Positions 1 to 9,402 are shown, counted from the stretch's first letter. The stretch: DNA of 18,951 nt from Tannerella sp. (GCA_031290635.1 JAITNE010000107.1:1-18951), one strand, 5' to 3'. The notes: generated by a model not told the origin, from the sequence alone. A program made the numbers and translations.

Positions 1-120
1 ATAATTGCCGATTTGTTTTTCTATTCTAAAAATAATCCCTGCCCCTGCGCCAACTAAACCGAGTTTTTAAATCATGAACTATAACTGTTTAGATTCCTTT
101 TTCAAGGACAACAGTACGAC

Positions 121-231
121 GCTCGCGTCAGTCCTTACGCCGGTCGCGTAAGGTCTTACGCCGAGCGCATTTTATCTTACATTTTGATGATTGCTGTTTT
201 ATGCAGCGCTGAAAGCATCTGTCCTTACATT
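121..231. repeat. Degenerate 21-bp tandem repeat at the 3' end of tatD
   Basis: Three adjacent 21-bp units lie at 121-141, 142-162 and 163-183. They share the pattern GCG...TCTTACgcc or TTACatt. A fourth similar unit at 211-231 (ending CTTACATT) contains the tatD stop codon (TTA at 225-227, read on the minus strand). The middle unit holds a perfect inverted repeat, GCGTAAG-GT-CTTACGC, at 146-161. The unit length matches the other 21-bp blocks in the window. I see no coding potential, and bases 1-120 contain nothing I can name. Confidence 0.65.
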
Positions 232-902
232 CCTTTCGTTATCGGATATCTTTGCCCGAACACAGAGTTTTGCTGATGAACGGCTATTTCCTGTGATAAT
301 ATTTCGACGCTTACCTGGAGGTCGGTTGCAATTAGTTCATAGACCTTGTCTATTGATAAGGGTTTGTCGTCGGTTTCAATTAACAGGCGGTCGTTGCGCC
401 ACGCTGATAAAAGCGCGTATTTATTATACGGAATGCTGAACGACAGGTAGAATCCTTCGTAGAGTAATTCTTTCGCGATTTGTTGATTGCCCCTGAAACC
501 GTGAATAATCCACGGCATCTTTGGCTTTAGCTCTCTGTGTATGCTTATTATCTCATTATGTGATTTCACGCAATGAATAATCATGGGCTTGGCTACTTCT
601 TCGGATAAATGTATGTGCTCAATGAACAGAGTGCGCTGGCGCGTGAAATCACTGTATTTCCCGGCTGTCAACTTGTCGAGACCGGTCTCGCCGATAGCGA
701 TAATCTCCGGCATGGCGGCTAATGCGCGTACCGTCGGCATCATCCTGACGTCGGGATGCCAGGGATGAACGCCTGCGGAATAGAAAACCCCTTTCGCATA
801 ACTGATGTCGTGCGAAAGCCGTAAGGTCAAGTCAATGGATACTATCGCAAATGTCCCGACCGGTATATTCTTGTTGTGAGTATGTACATCAATATATGTC
901 AT
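225..902 (-). CDS. TatD family metal-dependent hydrolase
   Basis: TatD-type TIM-barrel hydrolase of 225 residues, a family with 3'-5' exonuclease or deoxyribonuclease activity on DNA ends; cytoplasmic. Visible metal-site residues are the HTH pair H7/H9, E72 in IGETGLD, H110 in MIIHC, H134 in WIIHG and D178 in IETDD, so the active site looks complete. The open frame continues 21 codons further upstream, but family members begin just before the D-x-H-x-H strand, so I chose the ATG at 900-902. It is the last gene of the DUF4271-hemD-rnpA-yidD-tatD series, 92 bp after yidD, and I see no promoter in that gap. The length is normal for the short Bacteroidales form. The stop codon lies inside a 21-bp repeat unit. 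Confidence 0.9.
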   Translation of the reverse strand: MTYIDVHTHNKNIPVGTFAIVSIDLTLRLSHDISYAKGVFYSAGVHPWHPDVRMMPTVRALAAMPEIIAIGETGLDKLTAGKYSDFTRQRTLFIEHIHLSEEVAKPMIIHCVKSHNEIISIHRELKPKMPWIIHGFRGNQQIAKELLYEGFYLSFSIPYNKYALLSAWRNDRLLIETDDKPLSIDKVYELIATDLQVSVEILSQEIAVHQQNSVFGQRYPITKGM

Positions 903-964
903 AAATGTCAATATATATTTAATTGTCAATCGTCTCAAATTGAACGTTGTTTCTTGATTCTCCA

Positions 965-985
965 TTGGGCAGTGGGCAGGGGCAA
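965..985. repeat. Three degenerate heptamers just past yidD
   Basis: Three adjacent 7-mers on the plus strand, TTGGGCA, GTGGGCA and GGGGCAA, start 10 bp beyond the yidD stop codon. They are similar in period to the heptamers at other gene ends in this window, but their sequence differs. The array is short and imperfect, so chance is possible. Confidence 0.45.
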
Positions 986-994
986 GCCCGGCCT

Positions 995-1216
995 CTACGG
1001 TACCGGGTCATATCCGCTGCCTCCCCACGGATGGCAACGAAAAATCCTGCGCAAGGCAAGCAGAGAGCCTTTTAACGGGCCGTGCTTCTTCAATGCCTGA
1101 ACCGCATATTCCGAACAAGTAGGCGTATAGCGACAACTTGCGGGCGTCAGCGGCGAAATGCAGTACCTGTAGAAATATACCGGCAAGAGTAATATCTTAG
1201 TTATAAAATGCTTCAT
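995..1216 (-). CDS. yidD: Membrane protein insertion efficiency factor YidD
   Basis: Small 73-residue protein with the whole YidD family pattern: a hydrophobic N-terminus ([16 protein letters not shown]), then [11 protein letters not shown], an [10 protein letters not shown] motif and the closing GGSGYDPVP. YidD is a peripheral inner-membrane protein that assists YidC-dependent insertion of membrane proteins. The start codon overlaps the rnpA stop by 4 bp (ATGA, 1213-1216), so translation is probably coupled. The rnpA-yidD pairing is conserved across bacteria, which supports both calls. Confidence 0.96.
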   Translation of the reverse strand: MKHFITKILLLPVYFYRYCISPLTPASCRYTPTCSEYAVQALKKHGPLKGSLLALRRIFRCHPWGGSGYDPVP

Positions 1217-1608
1217 ACGTTTACAATATTTTCCTTGCCGAAGAGGTTTTTCATTGCCTTGTGCATCGCCTTTTCGATGTTGCGATAGAGCAGTATCTCG
1301 TCGCTGAGATAGGTGAAGGCTACATGCAGATATTTGTTGCTCTGCCGGCAGCTCTCTACAAGCTCGCTTTTATTCAGCCGGTAAGTTTCGCGTACAAGCC
1401 TTTTGATGCGGTTGCGTCCAACTGCCCTGCGAATGCGTTTCTTGGGAACGCTTATCATCACTCGAACGCCCGCCGGCCATCTTCCGTCAACCGCTTCTTC
1501 AAGATATATCACCCGTAAGGGGTATGCCACAAATGCGTTACCTTCGGCAAAGAGCCGGTCAATGTCTTTTTTGCAGGATAAACGCTCCTCGCGGGGAAAA
1601 TCAGCCAT
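1213..1608 (-). CDS. rnpA: Ribonuclease P protein component
   Basis: Protein subunit of RNase P, which helps the catalytic RNA mature the 5' ends of tRNAs. It has 131 residues, near the usual family size. The opening [17 protein letters not shown] matches the family's substrate-cleft strand region, and the basic [10 protein letters not shown] helix (R65-E73) is the conserved RNR motif. The start (ATG 1606-1608) shares one base with the hemD stop (TAATG), and the stop overlaps yidD by 4 bp, so the gene sits in a translationally coupled series. In many bacteria rnpA follows rpmH; here it follows hemD, as is usual in Bacteroidales. Confidence 0.96.
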   Translation of the reverse strand: MADFPREERLSCKKDIDRLFAEGNAFVAYPLRVIYLEEAVDGRWPAGVRVMISVPKKRIRRAVGRNRIKRLVRETYRLNKSELVESCRQSNKYLHVAFTYLSDEILLYRNIEKAMHKAMKNLFGKENIVNV

Positions 1609-2360
1609 TAGCCGTTGTTTTTCTTCAGATACAAATCAAGTGCGGTAGCCATAGACGGCGCTTCAGGCGTAGGCGCTTCGAGGTCGAGGCGTAATCCGGC
1701 ATTCAGAGCAGCCTTCTGCGTAGTAGGGCCAAAGCAGCCTATCCGTATATCGTTCTGCTTGAACTTCGGGAAGTTCTCCAGCAGGGACGAAATACCCGAA
1801 GGGCTGAAAAATATAAGCATGTCGTAGTCGAATGCCTCGTCTGCGCCAAAATGATTGCTTACTGTGCGATACATGACCGCCATCTTGTATATTATTTTCT
1901 TGCTCTTCAACGTACTCATGAAATCAACCTTGTGTACGTCCGAGACAGGAATAATATACTTCTCCTTCGGATGCTTCATCACTAACTTGCCAAGGTCGTC
2001 CAACTGCCCGTTCGTCGCGAAAAATATCTTGCGCTTGCGGTAAATGATGTATTTCTGAAGATAGACGGCTATTGTTTCGGAGATACAAAAATACTTCGTA
2101 GTTTCAGGTACTACCAACCGTAACTCTTCACACAGATGGAAGAAGTGATCAACACCTGTGCGTGCAGTGAAAATAACTGCCGTATAGTCTGTTATATTTA
2201 TCCTCTGCTGCCTGAACTCCTTAGCCGACATCGACTCAACCTTGATAAACGGACGAAACTCCATCTGTATGCCGTACTTTTTCTCTATGTCAAAATAGGG
2301 CGATTTCGCAGTCGCCGGTTGAGGTTGAGATATCAACATCTTCTTGATTGTCAATGCCAT
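1608..2360 (-). CDS. hemD: Uroporphyrinogen-III synthase
   Basis: Protein of 250 residues resembling HemD, which cyclises hydroxymethylbilane to uroporphyrinogen III in tetrapyrrole synthesis. Family features are an N-terminal LISQPQP strand, the TARTGVDHFF segment, FFSPSGISSLLENFP and the C-terminal IGCFGPTTQKAALNAGLR stretch followed by APTPEAPSMATAL. HemD is weakly conserved in general, so the call rests on these segments and on the DUF4271-hemD-rnpA order. The start overlaps the upstream gene by 10 bp and the stop overlaps rnpA by one base. No other heme genes are in the window. Confidence 0.9.
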   Translation of the reverse strand: MALTIKKMLISQPQPATAKSPYFDIEKKYGIQMEFRPFIKVESMSAKEFRQQRINITDYTAVIFTARTGVDHFFHLCEELRLVVPETTKYFCISETIAVYLQKYIIYRKRKIFFATNGQLDDLGKLVMKHPKEKYIIPVSDVHKVDFMSTLKSKKIIYKMAVMYRTVSNHFGADEAFDYDMLIFFSPSGISSLLENFPKFKQNDIRIGCFGPTTQKAALNAGLRLDLEAPTPEAPSMATALDLYLKKNNG

Positions 2361-3073
2361 AAATTATTAGTTTCAATAATATTAAAAATATAAATCATAC
2401 CCTCATATAAACACACTAAAGGTGTCATTTCGAGAGCGCAAAGGTACAAAGAAAAAAATAAAAACCCCGCTTTTTGGTTGAAAAATATGTAAATAAATCT
2501 GTAAATAAACATTATACGATACAACAAATAGCTGATAATAAGTAATATGTACGCTGTAGAATTATACTCTCCCAATACGAGTATGTAAATCACAGGTAAA
2601 TACAGGCTTATTCCCCACAGACAAAACATGGACTGAAAGTTGCTGAACAGCGTCAGATACTTCGATCGGTCATCAAAAATCCTGCCGGTGAAGTAGATGA
2701 CGCCGTAGTTGATGATGAAAAAGACAAGCAGCAGCAGCATAATTGTTGTCAGAACAAGCAAGCCGGAGAAATAACCGGATGGAATGAAGTACCCGTTTTC
2801 GACGCCGTATGAGAACATGAAAATGCTTAGCAGAATTGTCGTCTGAAATGACATGAAGATGACGAAAAAGAATGTATCGCTTTCGGTTGTCTCCGTAATG
2901 CTCTGACGACGTTCATCCGCGTTGAGGTTGACGAGCAACTTGCCGAACAGAAAACTGTTCGTCCGCAAGACAATAGAGCATACTATCAGCAAAAGCAACG
3001 TTACGAGCAACAAAAAGTCGTTCGAAAACCCTGTACCGTTAAGCGCTATGCCTGTAAATGCCGAGATGTCCAT
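2351..3073 (-). CDS. DUF4271 family integral membrane protein
   Basis: Protein of 240 residues made almost wholly of hydrophobic helices. I can see about six or seven membrane segments, for example FLLLVTLLLLIVCSIVL near the N-terminus, FFVIFMSFQTTILLSIFMF, GLLVLTTIMLLLLVFFIIN and a C-terminal FLFFSLYLCALEMTPLVCLY. It resembles DUF4271, a Bacteroidota family of unknown function found next to hemD. I chose ATG at 3071-3073; the TTG one codon upstream is possible but less likely. The 3' end overlaps hemD by 10 bp. A promoter lies 25 bp upstream of the start. I do not assign a function. Confidence 0.8.
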   Translation of the reverse strand: MDISAFTGIALNGTGFSNDFLLLVTLLLLIVCSIVLRTNSFLFGKLLVNLNADERRQSITETTESDTFFFVIFMSFQTTILLSIFMFSYGVENGYFIPSGYFSGLLVLTTIMLLLLVFFIINYGVIYFTGRIFDDRSKYLTLFSNFQSMFCLWGISLYLPVIYILVLGEYNSTAYILLIISYLLYRIMFIYRFIYIFFNQKAGFLFFSLYLCALEMTPLVCLYEGMIYIFNIIETNNLWH

Positions 3074-3097
3074 CAATTATGTATGTGTTAGAGGCTG

Positions 3098-3105
3098 CAA
3101 AGTTA
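3098..3105 (-). promoter_or_regulatory. Bacteroidota -7 promoter element for DUF4271-hemD cluster
   Basis: TAACTTTG on the minus strand matches the TAnnTTTG -7 element of the Bacteroidota primary sigma factor. It lies 25 bp upstream of the DUF4271 start, in the 59-bp gap after the L,D-transpeptidase gene. I see no clear -33 TTTG at standard spacing. It would let the hemD cluster be transcribed separately from the envelope operon. Confidence 0.6.
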
Positions 3106-3132
3106 CTCAATTAATTGACAATTTGCTGATTT

Positions 3133-4206
3133 TTAGCCGTCAACCACGACGTCTTCGTATGCCGGTGTTACAACAATCAGCGTTTTGCGAGTGGAAATCA
3201 TCGGCACAATAGAGTTGATGTCTTCATTTCGCATGCGAATACAGCCTTCGGATGAACGCGAACCTGCCGTTTCGGGCAGATGCGTGCCGTGTATTCCGAT
3301 GTGATGATGCTCTTTAAAGCGGATAAAGTATTTCCCATAGATACCGGTTATCCGGCCGTTGCCGTCGTTGAAATCGTAGTCCCAGCCGGAAGCGTCGTGC
3401 ACGGCATAGATAGTGAAAATACCTTCGGGCGTTTTATTGTCGCCTTCCCGTTTTTTGTTGCCTGCGTTCTTGCCGGTAGCTACAGGAAAGGTGTGCAAAA
3501 CGCTGTCGGCATAGTTTATCAACCGCAATTTGAGGTCGCGCTTCGACACCAGAATCAAGTCGGTTTTGTTGGGAAACGAGTCCTTCTGCGCCGTCGGACA
3601 GACAATAATCACTCCCGCCGTCGGAATGTACAAGACGTCAAACTCAAAGGGTTTGTTTTTAACTATTTCGGAAAGTATCACGTAGGAGTATGTTTCTTTC
3701 GTAGCGCTGTCGGATTGTATCTGCATTGTCTGTCCGGCAATCGTTTTCAATCCGATACCTTTTACTCTGAAATACGCGACCGAATTATATTCATCGACAT
3801 AACAGACCGAATCAATTGCCCAGCCGGCGAATTGTTCGACCATAGCGGAAGATATTTTTTGTGTTTCGGGCATGCCGGCTACAAGTTCTGCTTCCTTCGG
3901 AAAGGTGGGGGAGGGTTTCAGCTTGTTATAAATCCAAACCTTCGGAATATCTACTCCCGCATTCGGAATATCTACTCCCGCACTCGGAATATCTACTCCC
4001 GCACTCGGAATATCTACTCCCGCATTTGGAGTATCTACTCCCGCATTCGGAATATCTACTCCCGCATTCGGAATATCTACTCCCGCATTTGGAATATCTA
4101 CTCCCGCATTTGGAGTATCAGTACAACTGCTGATGCTGATGCTGATTGCCATTAGTAGCGCGAGGCTGCATGTTGCGCATGTTTGTTTAAGACCGATTAT
4201 GTTCAT
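3133..4206 (-). CDS. L,D-transpeptidase (YkuD) lipoprotein with heptapeptide repeats
   Basis: Protein of 357 residues. An N-terminal lipoprotein signal ends in the lipobox I-S-S-C (C28), so it is probably anchored in an envelope membrane. Residues 31-86 are eight copies of a proline/glycine heptapeptide ([IT]P[NS]AGVD), a likely flexible spacer. The C-terminal third is a YkuD domain: H306 in GIHGTH and C322 in SEGCIRM form the catalytic pattern. YkuD enzymes make L,D cross-links or attach proteins in peptidoglycan. Family members usually have SHGC; here the His is replaced by Glu. The gene lies 15 bp after uvrA and shares its operon with a lytic transglycosylase, which fits cell-wall remodelling. 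A hydrolase-type YkuD function cannot be excluded. Confidence 0.88.
   Translation of the reverse strand: MNIIGLKQTCATCSLALLMAISISISSCTDTPNAGVDIPNAGVDIPNAGVDIPNAGVDTPNAGVDIPSAGVDIPSAGVDIPNAGVDIPKVWIYNKLKPSPTFPKEAELVAGMPETQKISSAMVEQFAGWAIDSVCYVDEYNSVAYFRVKGIGLKTIAGQTMQIQSDSATKETYSYVILSEIVKNKPFEFDVLYIPTAGVIIVCPTAQKDSFPNKTDLILVSKRDLKLRLINYADSVLHTFPVATGKNAGNKKREGDNKTPEGIFTIYAVHDASGWDYDFNDGNGRITGIYGKYFIRFKEHHHIGIHGTHLPETAGSRSSEGCIRMRNEDINSIVPMISTRKTLIVVTPAYEDVVVDG
3949..4116 (-). repeat. In-frame 21-bp tandem repeat, eight copies
   Basis: Eight head-to-tail 21-bp units with no gaps code for the heptapeptide [IT]P[NS]AGVD. Differences between copies are single bases at three sites only. In protein order the copies read T,I,I,I then T,S,S,I: copies 1 and 5 are identical, and so are copies 4 and 8. 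This suggests that a four-copy (84-bp) block was itself duplicated. Because 21 is a multiple of 3, gain or loss of units changes linker length without shifting frame. Confidence 0.97.
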
Positions 4207-4221
4207 CCGTATCAGTATTAT

Positions 4222-7062
4222 TCAAATGATTTCGCGATTGTCAAGTTCTTTTCTCAGGAAGGCTGCCGTATGGCTCGGCGTCTTTGATTTGACGAACTGT
4301 TCGGGCGAGCCGGCGAAGATTACATTGCCGCCGCCACGACCGCCCTCAAGACCCATATCTATAACGTAATCAGCCGACTTGATGACGTCGAGATTATGCT
4401 CTATTATGATAACCGTGTTGCCTTTGTTTACAAGGCGGTTGAGGACGTCGAGCAGGACGCGGATGTCCTCGAAATGCAGACCTGTAGTAGGTTCGTCGAG
4501 GACGTAGAGCGTCTTTCCGGTATCGCGCTTGGCAAGTTCGGTAGCGAGCTTTACGCGCTGACTTTCGCCGCCTGAAAGCGTTGTCGAAGGTTGTCCGAGC
4601 TTGATATATCCAAGGCCTACATCCTGCAAAACCTTGATTTTGCCGATTATCGCAGGTGTATATTCAAAAAACTCTACAGCCATGTTTATCGTCATATCAA
4701 GAATGTCGGCGATGGATTTGCCGCGAAAGCGCACTTCAAGCGTCTCGCGGTTATAGCGTTTGCCGTGGCAGTCTTCGCAAGGCGCGAAGACGTCGGGCAG
4801 GAAGTTCATCATTATTGTCTTGTAGCCGTTGCCCTTGCAGGTTTCGCACCGGCCGCCGGCGACGTTGAACGAGAAGCGACCGGGTTTGTAGGCGCGTATC
4901 TTTGATTCGGGCAACTCAACGAAGAGGCTGCGGATGTCCGAAAAGACGCTTGTATATGTAGCCGGATTGCTGCGCGGAGAGCGACCTATCGGCGACTGAT
5001 CGACGGTAACTATCTTGTCGATATTTTCTATTCCCCGGATTGACTTGTATGGTAGCGGCGTCTGTAGCGAGCGATAGAAATGCTGACTGAGAACAGGTTG
5101 AAGCGTGTCGCTGATAAGTGTTGACTTGCCGCTTCCCGACACTCCGGTAACGCATATCATCGTCGCCAGAGGAAATGTAACGTTCACATCTTTCAGATTG
5201 TTGCCGCTTGCACCTTTGATGCTCAGGAATAGACCGTTGCCGCTGCGTCGGGTAGCCGGTATTTCAATGTTTTTCAGACCGTTAAGATAGTCCGCAGTGA
5301 GCGTGTTAGCCTTGAGCATTTCGGCAGGCGTGCCGGCAAACACAACTTCGCCTCCGAGCCGTCCCGCTTCAGGTCCCATATCTATAACATAATCAGCGCT
5401 TAGCATGGTGTCCCTGTCATGCTCGACAACTATCACCGAGTTACCCGTATCCCGCAGTTCCTTCAACGAGTTGATAAGGCGTACATTGTCGCGTTGATGC
5501 AGGCCGATGCTCGGTTCGTCGAGGATATAAAGCACATTGACGAGGCGGCTGCCTATCTGCGTAGCTAAACGGATACGCTGACTTTCGCCGCCCGAAAGTG
5601 TGCCTGACTGACGGTTAATCGACAGATAATCGAGTCCTACGTCGAGCATAAAACTCAACCTCGAGCGTATCTCTTTCAATATCTCGGCAGCTATTGTACG
5701 CTGCTGAGGCGACATTTCCTTCTCCACAGCCATCATCCAGGCGTGCAGTTCGGAAACATCAAACTCCGACAGTTCGGAAATATTCTTGCCCCCTATCCTG
5801 TAGTGAAGAGATGCTTTATTAAGCCTTTGACCATTACATTCGGGACAGATACAGGTGCTGATATACTGTTCCGCCCATTTCTGTGCAGTATATGAGGCGT
5901 CGTCGTCCTGCTGCATCATGATATACTTCGCCACTCCCTCGTATGAGAGCGTATAGTTGGACATATTACCGATAATCACGTTTTCTTCCGTTCCGTTCAT
6001 TATAACGTCGAGAACTTCTTCGGACATGTCTTTGATCGGCGTTTTGATGCTCTCGCCATATTTACGGCACAGCGACTCTATCTGCTTGAAGATAAACGAT
6101 TCGTGATATTTCCCCAGAGCCGCTATTCCTCCGGAATAAATACTCAGCGAAGGGTCTGGAACGATTTTTTCCATGTCGAGGATATTGACCGTACCTATAC
6201 CCTTGCATTGCTGACAAGCGCCAAAGGGTGAATTGAACGAGAAACTGTGAGGCGCAGGCTCGTTGTACGACAGTCCGGTTACGGGACACATCAACCGGCG
6301 GCTGTAGAAACGGGCTTCGCCCTTATCGGCGTCCATTAGCAGCACAAGCCCTTCGCCCTGCTTCATCGCAAGGGCGAGGCTATCCTTGAGGCGTTTTTCG
6401 TCGTCGTCGGAAACTATCAGCTTGTCAACCACAACTTCTATATTGTGTATCTTGTAGCGGTCGAGTTTCATGCCGGCGCTTATTTCCATCAATTCGCCAT
6501 CGACGCGCACATTGAGGTATCCTTTTTTGCGGGTCTGCTCGAAGAGTTCGCGGTAATGACCCTTGCGACTGCGCACTAAGGGAGCGAGTATATAGGTTTT
6601 AAGCCCTGCATAGTCGCGCAGTATAAGGTTGAGTATCTGTTCTTCGGTGTATCTGACCATTTTTTCGCCGCTGAGATAGGAATAAGCCTCGCCGGCGCGA
6701 GCGTACAGAAGTCGCATGAAGTCATATACTTCGGTAGTAGTGCCGACGGTCGAGCGGGGATTGTTGTTAGTCGTTTTCTGCTCGATAGAAATGACCGGAC
6801 TGAGGCCGCTTATCTTGTCCACATCAGGCCGTTCGATGTTGCCGAGAAAGTTGCGTGCATAAGCCGAAAATGTCTCTATATAACGACGTTGACCTTCGGC
6901 GAATATCGTATCGAAAGCGAGCGACGACTTGCCGCTACCGCTCATGCCGGTGATGACGGTCAACTTGTTGCGAGGTATATCTACATCAATATTTTTGAGG
7001 TTATGCACCCGCGCCCCCAACACGCTCACATATCCGTGTTTGTTTAATTCGTTTGTCTTCAT
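4222..7062 (-). CDS. uvrA: Excinuclease ABC subunit UvrA
   Basis: Damage-recognition ATPase of nucleotide excision repair; a UvrA dimer loads UvrB on lesions. It has 946 residues, the normal length. Walker A motifs are GMSGSGKS (39-46) and GVSGSGKS (about 640-647). Both ABC signatures (LSGGESQR) are followed by LDEPSIGLH and LDEPTTGLH. The C-terminal zinc module is intact (CETC, 19 residues, CEDC). The first zinc module keeps C259, C283 and C286, but the position expected to be the second Cys of the first pair is Thr (CPVT). The gene starts 9 bp after the transglycosylase gene and ends 15 bp before the L,D-transpeptidase gene, so it is cotranscribed with cell-wall enzymes. No LexA-type operator was recognised. 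Confidence 0.98.
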   Translation of the reverse strand: MKTNELNKHGYVSVLGARVHNLKNIDVDIPRNKLTVITGMSGSGKSSLAFDTIFAEGQRRYIETFSAYARNFLGNIERPDVDKISGLSPVISIEQKTTNNNPRSTVGTTTEVYDFMRLLYARAGEAYSYLSGEKMVRYTEEQILNLILRDYAGLKTYILAPLVRSRKGHYRELFEQTRKKGYLNVRVDGELMEISAGMKLDRYKIHNIEVVVDKLIVSDDDEKRLKDSLALAMKQGEGLVLLMDADKGEARFYSRRLMCPVTGLSYNEPAPHSFSFNSPFGACQQCKGIGTVNILDMEKIVPDPSLSIYSGGIAALGKYHESFIFKQIESLCRKYGESIKTPIKDMSEEVLDVIMNGTEENVIIGNMSNYTLSYEGVAKYIMMQQDDDASYTAQKWAEQYISTCICPECNGQRLNKASLHYRIGGKNISELSEFDVSELHAWMMAVEKEMSPQQRTIAAEILKEIRSRLSFMLDVGLDYLSINRQSGTLSGGESQRIRLATQIGSRLVNVLYILDEPSIGLHQRDNVRLINSLKELRDTGNSVIVVEHDRDTMLSADYVIDMGPEAGRLGGEVVFAGTPAEMLKANTLTADYLNGLKNIEIPATRRSGNGLFLSIKGASGNNLKDVNVTFPLATMICVTGVSGSGKSTLISDTLQPVLSQHFYRSLQTPLPYKSIRGIENIDKIVTVDQSPIGRSPRSNPATYTSVFSDIRSLFVELPESKIRAYKPGRFSFNVAGGRCETCKGNGYKTIMMNFLPDVFAPCEDCHGKRYNRETLEVRFRGKSIADILDMTINMAVEFFEYTPAIIGKIKVLQDVGLGYIKLGQPSTTLSGGESQRVKLATELAKRDTGKTLYVLDEPTTGLHFEDIRVLLDVLNRLVNKGNTVIIIEHNLDVIKSADYVIDMGLEGGRGGGNVIFAGSPEQFVKSKTPSHTAAFLRKELDNREII

Positions 7063-7071
7063 ATTACTGTT

Positions 7072-8046
7072 TTATTGTACTACCCAGCGCTCATCATGTA
7101 CGTAGCGAGGCGAACCGCCGTATTTCATTTGATTCGTTTTCGGGATAAGGATAGTATAGCTCGCTCCGTCGGTAAGGAGTTTGTCGTCGCGAAGCCATGG
7201 ATTGAATATTTTCAGATCTTTGAATGTTACGCCGTTTTCTTGAGCAAATGCAGCTAAATCGGGGATGTCGCTGTTGACCGTACGCTCTTGATATTCAAAA
7301 GGTTTATAGAGGTTGTCGGCATGTATGATAAAACCATATTTGTAGGGGTTCTCAAAGATAAGTTTGACCGCAAAGATACGATAGGGATAGCGGGTTGTTT
7401 CTTCCAAAAGATAGAGGTCGAGCGAAGATTCTACGCCCTGCTTATCCATCTGTGTCGTGATACGACCCATTCCAGCATTGTAAGAGGATGCTACCGTAAT
7501 CCAGTCGCCGTATTTGCGATATGCTTCATTCAGATATTTACAAGCTGCTTGGGTTGATTTGGCTACATTGCGTCGCTCGTCAACCGTAGTCGTAATCCGC
7601 AGACCGTACTGTTTACCCGTACCTTCGAGCAGTTGCCATAGCCCTACTGCCCGCGCCGTCGAAACTGCCGTCGGGTCGAGGCTGCTCTCTATCACCGCCA
7701 GGTATTTGAAATCATCGGGGATGCCGTTAGCGCTCAGAATAGGCTCTATTACAGGAAAATAACGATTAGCACGCTTTATCAGCATCATAGTCGTAGAATG
7801 CAAATACGCAAAGCCGCAAAGTTCGCGGTCTATGCCCTCATACGAGTTGTAGCGCGTCAGGTCGATGCTCTTGCCGCAGAATCGGATTGACGACGGCACA
7901 GGAGGCGAGTTAGTGAAGGAGGCTACTACCGGCGTTTCAGCGACTACGGCTGTAGAATCTCTGTGTCCCGTCATCATGCAGGCGGTCAGACCGATAAGTC
8001 CTGCAATTCCTGCAGCTCCGACGGCTTTAATTATGTTTCTTTTCAT
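7072..8046 (-). CDS. Lytic transglycosylase lipoprotein (SLT domain, LysM-like C-terminus)
   Basis: Protein of 324 residues with a lipoprotein signal ending in L-T-A-C (C23). The SLT domain occupies about residues 95-215, with catalytic Glu120 in the AVIESSLDP motif, GLWQLL at 135-140 and [10 protein letters not shown] around 188-196. The C-terminal part (about 250-310, ending YTILIPK) resembles a degenerate LysM fold, giving an MltD-like layout. Such enzymes cleave the MurNAc-GlcNAc bond of peptidoglycan to form 1,6-anhydro ends. The start codon directly follows the TAA of the upstream gene (TAAATG), and the stop is 9 bp before uvrA, so it is an internal operon gene. Whether it is a MltD orthologue or another family 1 enzyme I cannot settle. 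Confidence 0.92.
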   Translation of the reverse strand: MKRNIIKAVGAAGIAGLIGLTACMMTGHRDSTAVVAETPVVASFTNSPPVPSSIRFCGKSIDLTRYNSYEGIDRELCGFAYLHSTTMMLIKRANRYFPVIEPILSANGIPDDFKYLAVIESSLDPTAVSTARAVGLWQLLEGTGKQYGLRITTTVDERRNVAKSTQAACKYLNEAYRKYGDWITVASSYNAGMGRITTQMDKQGVESSLDLYLLEETTRYPYRIFAVKLIFENPYKYGFIIHADNLYKPFEYQERTVNSDIPDLAAFAQENGVTFKDLKIFNPWLRDDKLLTDGASYTILIPKTNQMKYGGSPRYVHDERWVVQ

Positions 8047-9378
8047 TTATATTTCTTCTGTTTTGTCGAGGTTAATACTTTTTGAGCGGAAGACGTTGAC
8101 GTCGCCCTTGCGCACTCGCGTTTTGCCGTCCGTTCCCGTAAATTCAATCAGATAATAATAAGCGCCGGCGGGTACGTATGAGCCGCGATACTTGCCGTCC
8201 CAACCGTCGGCAGGATTACTCCAGCTGAATAGCTCGTTGCCCCAGCGGTTGTAGATACGGCCGTTAAACCGGACTACCGACTTGTATTTGACGCGGAAGA
8301 CGTCGTTCACTCCGGGCGTCGTACCGGGCGAGAATGCGTTAGGTATCTCCATCACCGTCTCGGTAATGGAGATCTGAAACTGATGTTCGTTATTTACGCA
8401 GCTGCCGCTACGGTCGCTGACTTCGAGCTTCGCAACGAACGTGCCTGTACGGTCGAATGTATATTCAACCTCATCCGTCGAAGAGTGTATCAGCGGCTTG
8501 TCAGGCTCTTCTTCGCGAAATATCTGCCATAGATAACGCGAAGCGACGGGCGTGTTGCCATAAGCCTTGAAAGAGATAAGGGCAGGCGCTGAAAACTCGC
8601 TTTCAGAGCCTCCGGTAACGTTGCCCGAGCCGGTAGAGAAAACCGTCGTGTCGGCATAAACTTCAAGAGCTTTAGCTTCATACAAAGTAGTCGTAGCCGA
8701 CTGCTCCACGCCGAAATGACGGGCGAAGGCGTCGCCCTGCAAACGTATTTCGGTATCTGTCAGCGGCGGCTTGGTAAACGACCTTGCAAAAGGATTGCCG
8801 CTGAAAGTTTCGGCGTATGTATCATTTGAAAATTGCTTTAAGGTCGCGTTCCACTTCTGCGTAAGATAGCTGACCTGAAATTCCCTATCCACTTTCATCA
8901 GCGCTCCTCCCGGCGTGTAGTAGTTTATATCCTTAATATCAGCGTCTCCGTTTAAGCGGATAGCGATGCAGGGATCAACGTCGGGGGATACTTCAATGCT
9001 GTTTATCACCGCCGTCAGCTTGCTGTAATCGATTATAAAGACGTAGTACCGCATATTGCCGTTTTCATCGACATAATAGCCGTATTCGTCTTCTACGCCC
9101 GTGATGTAGGAGCTTGTGCCGGTCTGCACGGAGGCGACCGGTTCGGGGTTCAGCGCGTCAACTTTCGTCTTGTAGCGATACCACTTGTGTGCCGTTGAAG
9201 CCGACGTATAGCTAATCTTCACGTTATCCATCCCCCAAACCAAAAAAACTTTGAGGCGATAGTTACTGTTATCTACAGCCAACAACGGCTCGCCAAGTCC
9301 GCCCGACACAGCATATTCCTGCGCCGTCGCAATACATGCCGTCAGCATCAAAACTATAATATATCCTGTTTTTCTCAT
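8047..9378 (-). CDS. Secreted PKD protein with gliding-motility-associated C-terminal domain
   Basis: Protein of 443 residues with a Sec signal peptide (cleavage likely near ATAQ). The middle has a PKD-like immunoglobulin fold (about 255-340; RYLWQIF...YTFDRTGTFVAKLEV). Residues 342-432 match the gliding-motility-associated C-terminal domain: IPNAFSPG, GVNDVF, YNRWGNELF, GWDGKYRG, VPAGAYYY. In Bacteroidota that domain works as a type IX secretion sorting signal, so the protein is probably exported to or past the cell surface. The frame is open 29 codons further upstream, but the ATG at 9376-9378 is the one followed by a signal peptide and lying past the predicted transcript start. It is the first gene of the envelope-uvrA operon. 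The function of the N-terminal half is unknown. Confidence 0.85.
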   Translation of the reverse strand: MRKTGYIIVLMLTACIATAQEYAVSGGLGEPLLAVDNSNYRLKVFLVWGMDNVKISYTSASTAHKWYRYKTKVDALNPEPVASVQTGTSSYITGVEDEYGYYVDENGNMRYYVFIIDYSKLTAVINSIEVSPDVDPCIAIRLNGDADIKDINYYTPGGALMKVDREFQVSYLTQKWNATLKQFSNDTYAETFSGNPFARSFTKPPLTDTEIRLQGDAFARHFGVEQSATTTLYEAKALEVYADTTVFSTGSGNVTGGSESEFSAPALISFKAYGNTPVASRYLWQIFREEEPDKPLIHSSTDEVEYTFDRTGTFVAKLEVSDRSGSCVNNEHQFQISITETVMEIPNAFSPGTTPGVNDVFRVKYKSVVRFNGRIYNRWGNELFSWSNPADGWDGKYRGSYVPAGAYYYLIEFTGTDGKTRVRKGDVNVFRSKSINLDKTEEI

Positions 9379-9402
9379 CTTTCTTTTTATCATAAGAAGG
9401 GG

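Noticed and set aside
191..439. 82-codon plus-strand frame at the left end
   Set aside because: It is mostly antisense to tatD and starts in a repeat, with no family resemblance.
2439..2446. TACCTTTG on the minus strand as a second promoter for hemD
   Set aside because: It lies inside the DUF4271 gene and is explained by codons of the conserved LYLCALE peptide. An internal promoter is possible, but the sequence alone does not support it.
3949..4116. CRISPR array
   Set aside because: Units are contiguous, without spacers, and lie in a coding frame; no cas genes are present. The same applies to the 21-bp blocks elsewhere.
3280..4155. Long open frames on the plus strand through the L,D-transpeptidase gene and its repeat
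   Set aside because: They are antisense to a gene with a clear lipobox and catalytic motifs. The repeat keeps several frames open because its 21-bp unit has no stop in them.
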